NCBI GenBank assembly: GCA_047975295.1
Contig: JBKEDH010000106.1
Span: forward strand, 1-14,016
Source: JBKEDH01 sp047975295
Lineage (GTDB): Bacteria; Bacteroidota; Bacteroidia; Flavobacteriales; Flavobacteriaceae
Length of the DNA stretch: 14,016 bases
Direction: 5' to 3'
Positions 13,883-14,016 of this stretch are shown here, piece after piece. Below the pieces are notes generated by a model. It saw nothing but the letters and a program-made list of their open reading frames with translations, made no database searches and was not told the DNA's origin. A program made the translations under genes and the position numbers. Positions within the stretch are counted from its first letter, which is position 1, and every line of letters starts with the position of its first letter.

Positions 13883-14016
13883 ATGGCAAGTTTCGGACAT
13901 TTCATAAAAAATGAAAGAGAAAAACGAGAATGGACACAAACTGAATTTGGAGCGAAAATCGGAATCAATACGAGTGCAATCAGTCGAATTGAAAACGGAA
14001 GCCAAAAATTCAGCAA
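13883..14016 (+). CDS. XRE-family helix-turn-helix regulator, N-terminal part (runs off the window)
   Basis: The ATG at 13883 opens a frame that continues to the window end, giving 44 residues. The helix-turn-helix is visible at about residues 18-39: TQTEFGAKIGINTSAISRIE then NG, with the typical Q19, the turn Gly at 27, the recognition-helix S31-A-I-S34 and the closing E37-N-G. That is the Cro/C1-type DNA-binding fold. The lead-in MASFGHFIKNEREKREW is the common first helix. The protein could be a stand-alone repressor, a restriction-modification controller or an antitoxin; the missing C-terminus would decide. A -7 element with a loosely spaced TTG stands just upstream, and the long inverted-repeat element lies immediately before that. 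Confidence 0.85.
   Translation, partial: MASFGHFIKNEREKREWTQTEFGAKIGINTSAISRIENGSQKFS

Noticed and set aside
13690..14016. Minus-strand open frame across the inverted-repeat element and the regulator
   Set aside because: It lies opposite the clear helix-turn-helix frame and has the composition of an antisense shadow.

Overview
The window reads as the chromosome of a member of the Bacteroidota, most likely a flavobacterium (Flavobacteriaceae or a close relative). The evidence is a type IX secretion (gliding-type) C-terminal sorting domain, AT-rich DNA, A-rich start contexts without Shine-Dalgarno sites, promoter-like sites of the TTTG...TAnnTTTG type, and a gene set (tandem DUF368, a DUF349 repeat protein, a ModF/PhrA-like double ABC protein) that is familiar from that group. 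Taxonomy is inferred from these features, not from a marker gene.

Layout. Positions 1-1596: the C-terminal end of a LamG/concanavalin-like surface protein, then a secreted protein with a type B sorting domain; they probably form one surface-protein operon. Positions 1841-3065: a membrane-anchored M48 metallopeptidase and, facing it, a small exported ankyrin-repeat protein, separated by a shared bidirectional terminator. Positions 3066-3580: a gene-free stretch holding a perfect palindrome nested inside a 145-bp inverted-repeat-bounded element, followed by twin small hairpins. Positions 3581-7788: the glycolytic pair pfkA-gapA, a strong hairpin terminator, a BadF/BcrA-type (N-acetylglucosamine kinase-like) sugar kinase, and a double ABC ATPase whose TTG start abuts a run of 14 T. 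Positions 8117-10790: two tandem DUF368 (undecaprenyl-phosphate translocase family) genes and aroE, tightly coupled. Positions 10903-12897: a large DUF349 repeat protein behind a good Bacteroidota-type promoter. Positions 12898-14016: a region of different character, with a small unknown gene that looks cut short by an in-frame stop, a long imperfect inverted-repeat element with alternative pairings, and the start of an XRE-type regulator running off the end.

How the genes fit together. PfkA and GAPDH catalyse two steps of glycolysis, and the following kinase could supply phosphorylated (amino)sugar. The DUF368 pair recycles or moves the lipid carrier used for wall and surface glycans, and aroE supplies shikimate for aromatic amino acids. 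Most of the window is core genome. The most unusual material is non-coding: the nested inverted repeats at 3.2-3.4 kb and 13.65-13.8 kb, the terminator just ahead of the kinase, and the T14 tract. I did not find a clear new defence or mobile system; the right edge (regulator plus structured element plus orphan gene) is the likeliest start of an accessory island.
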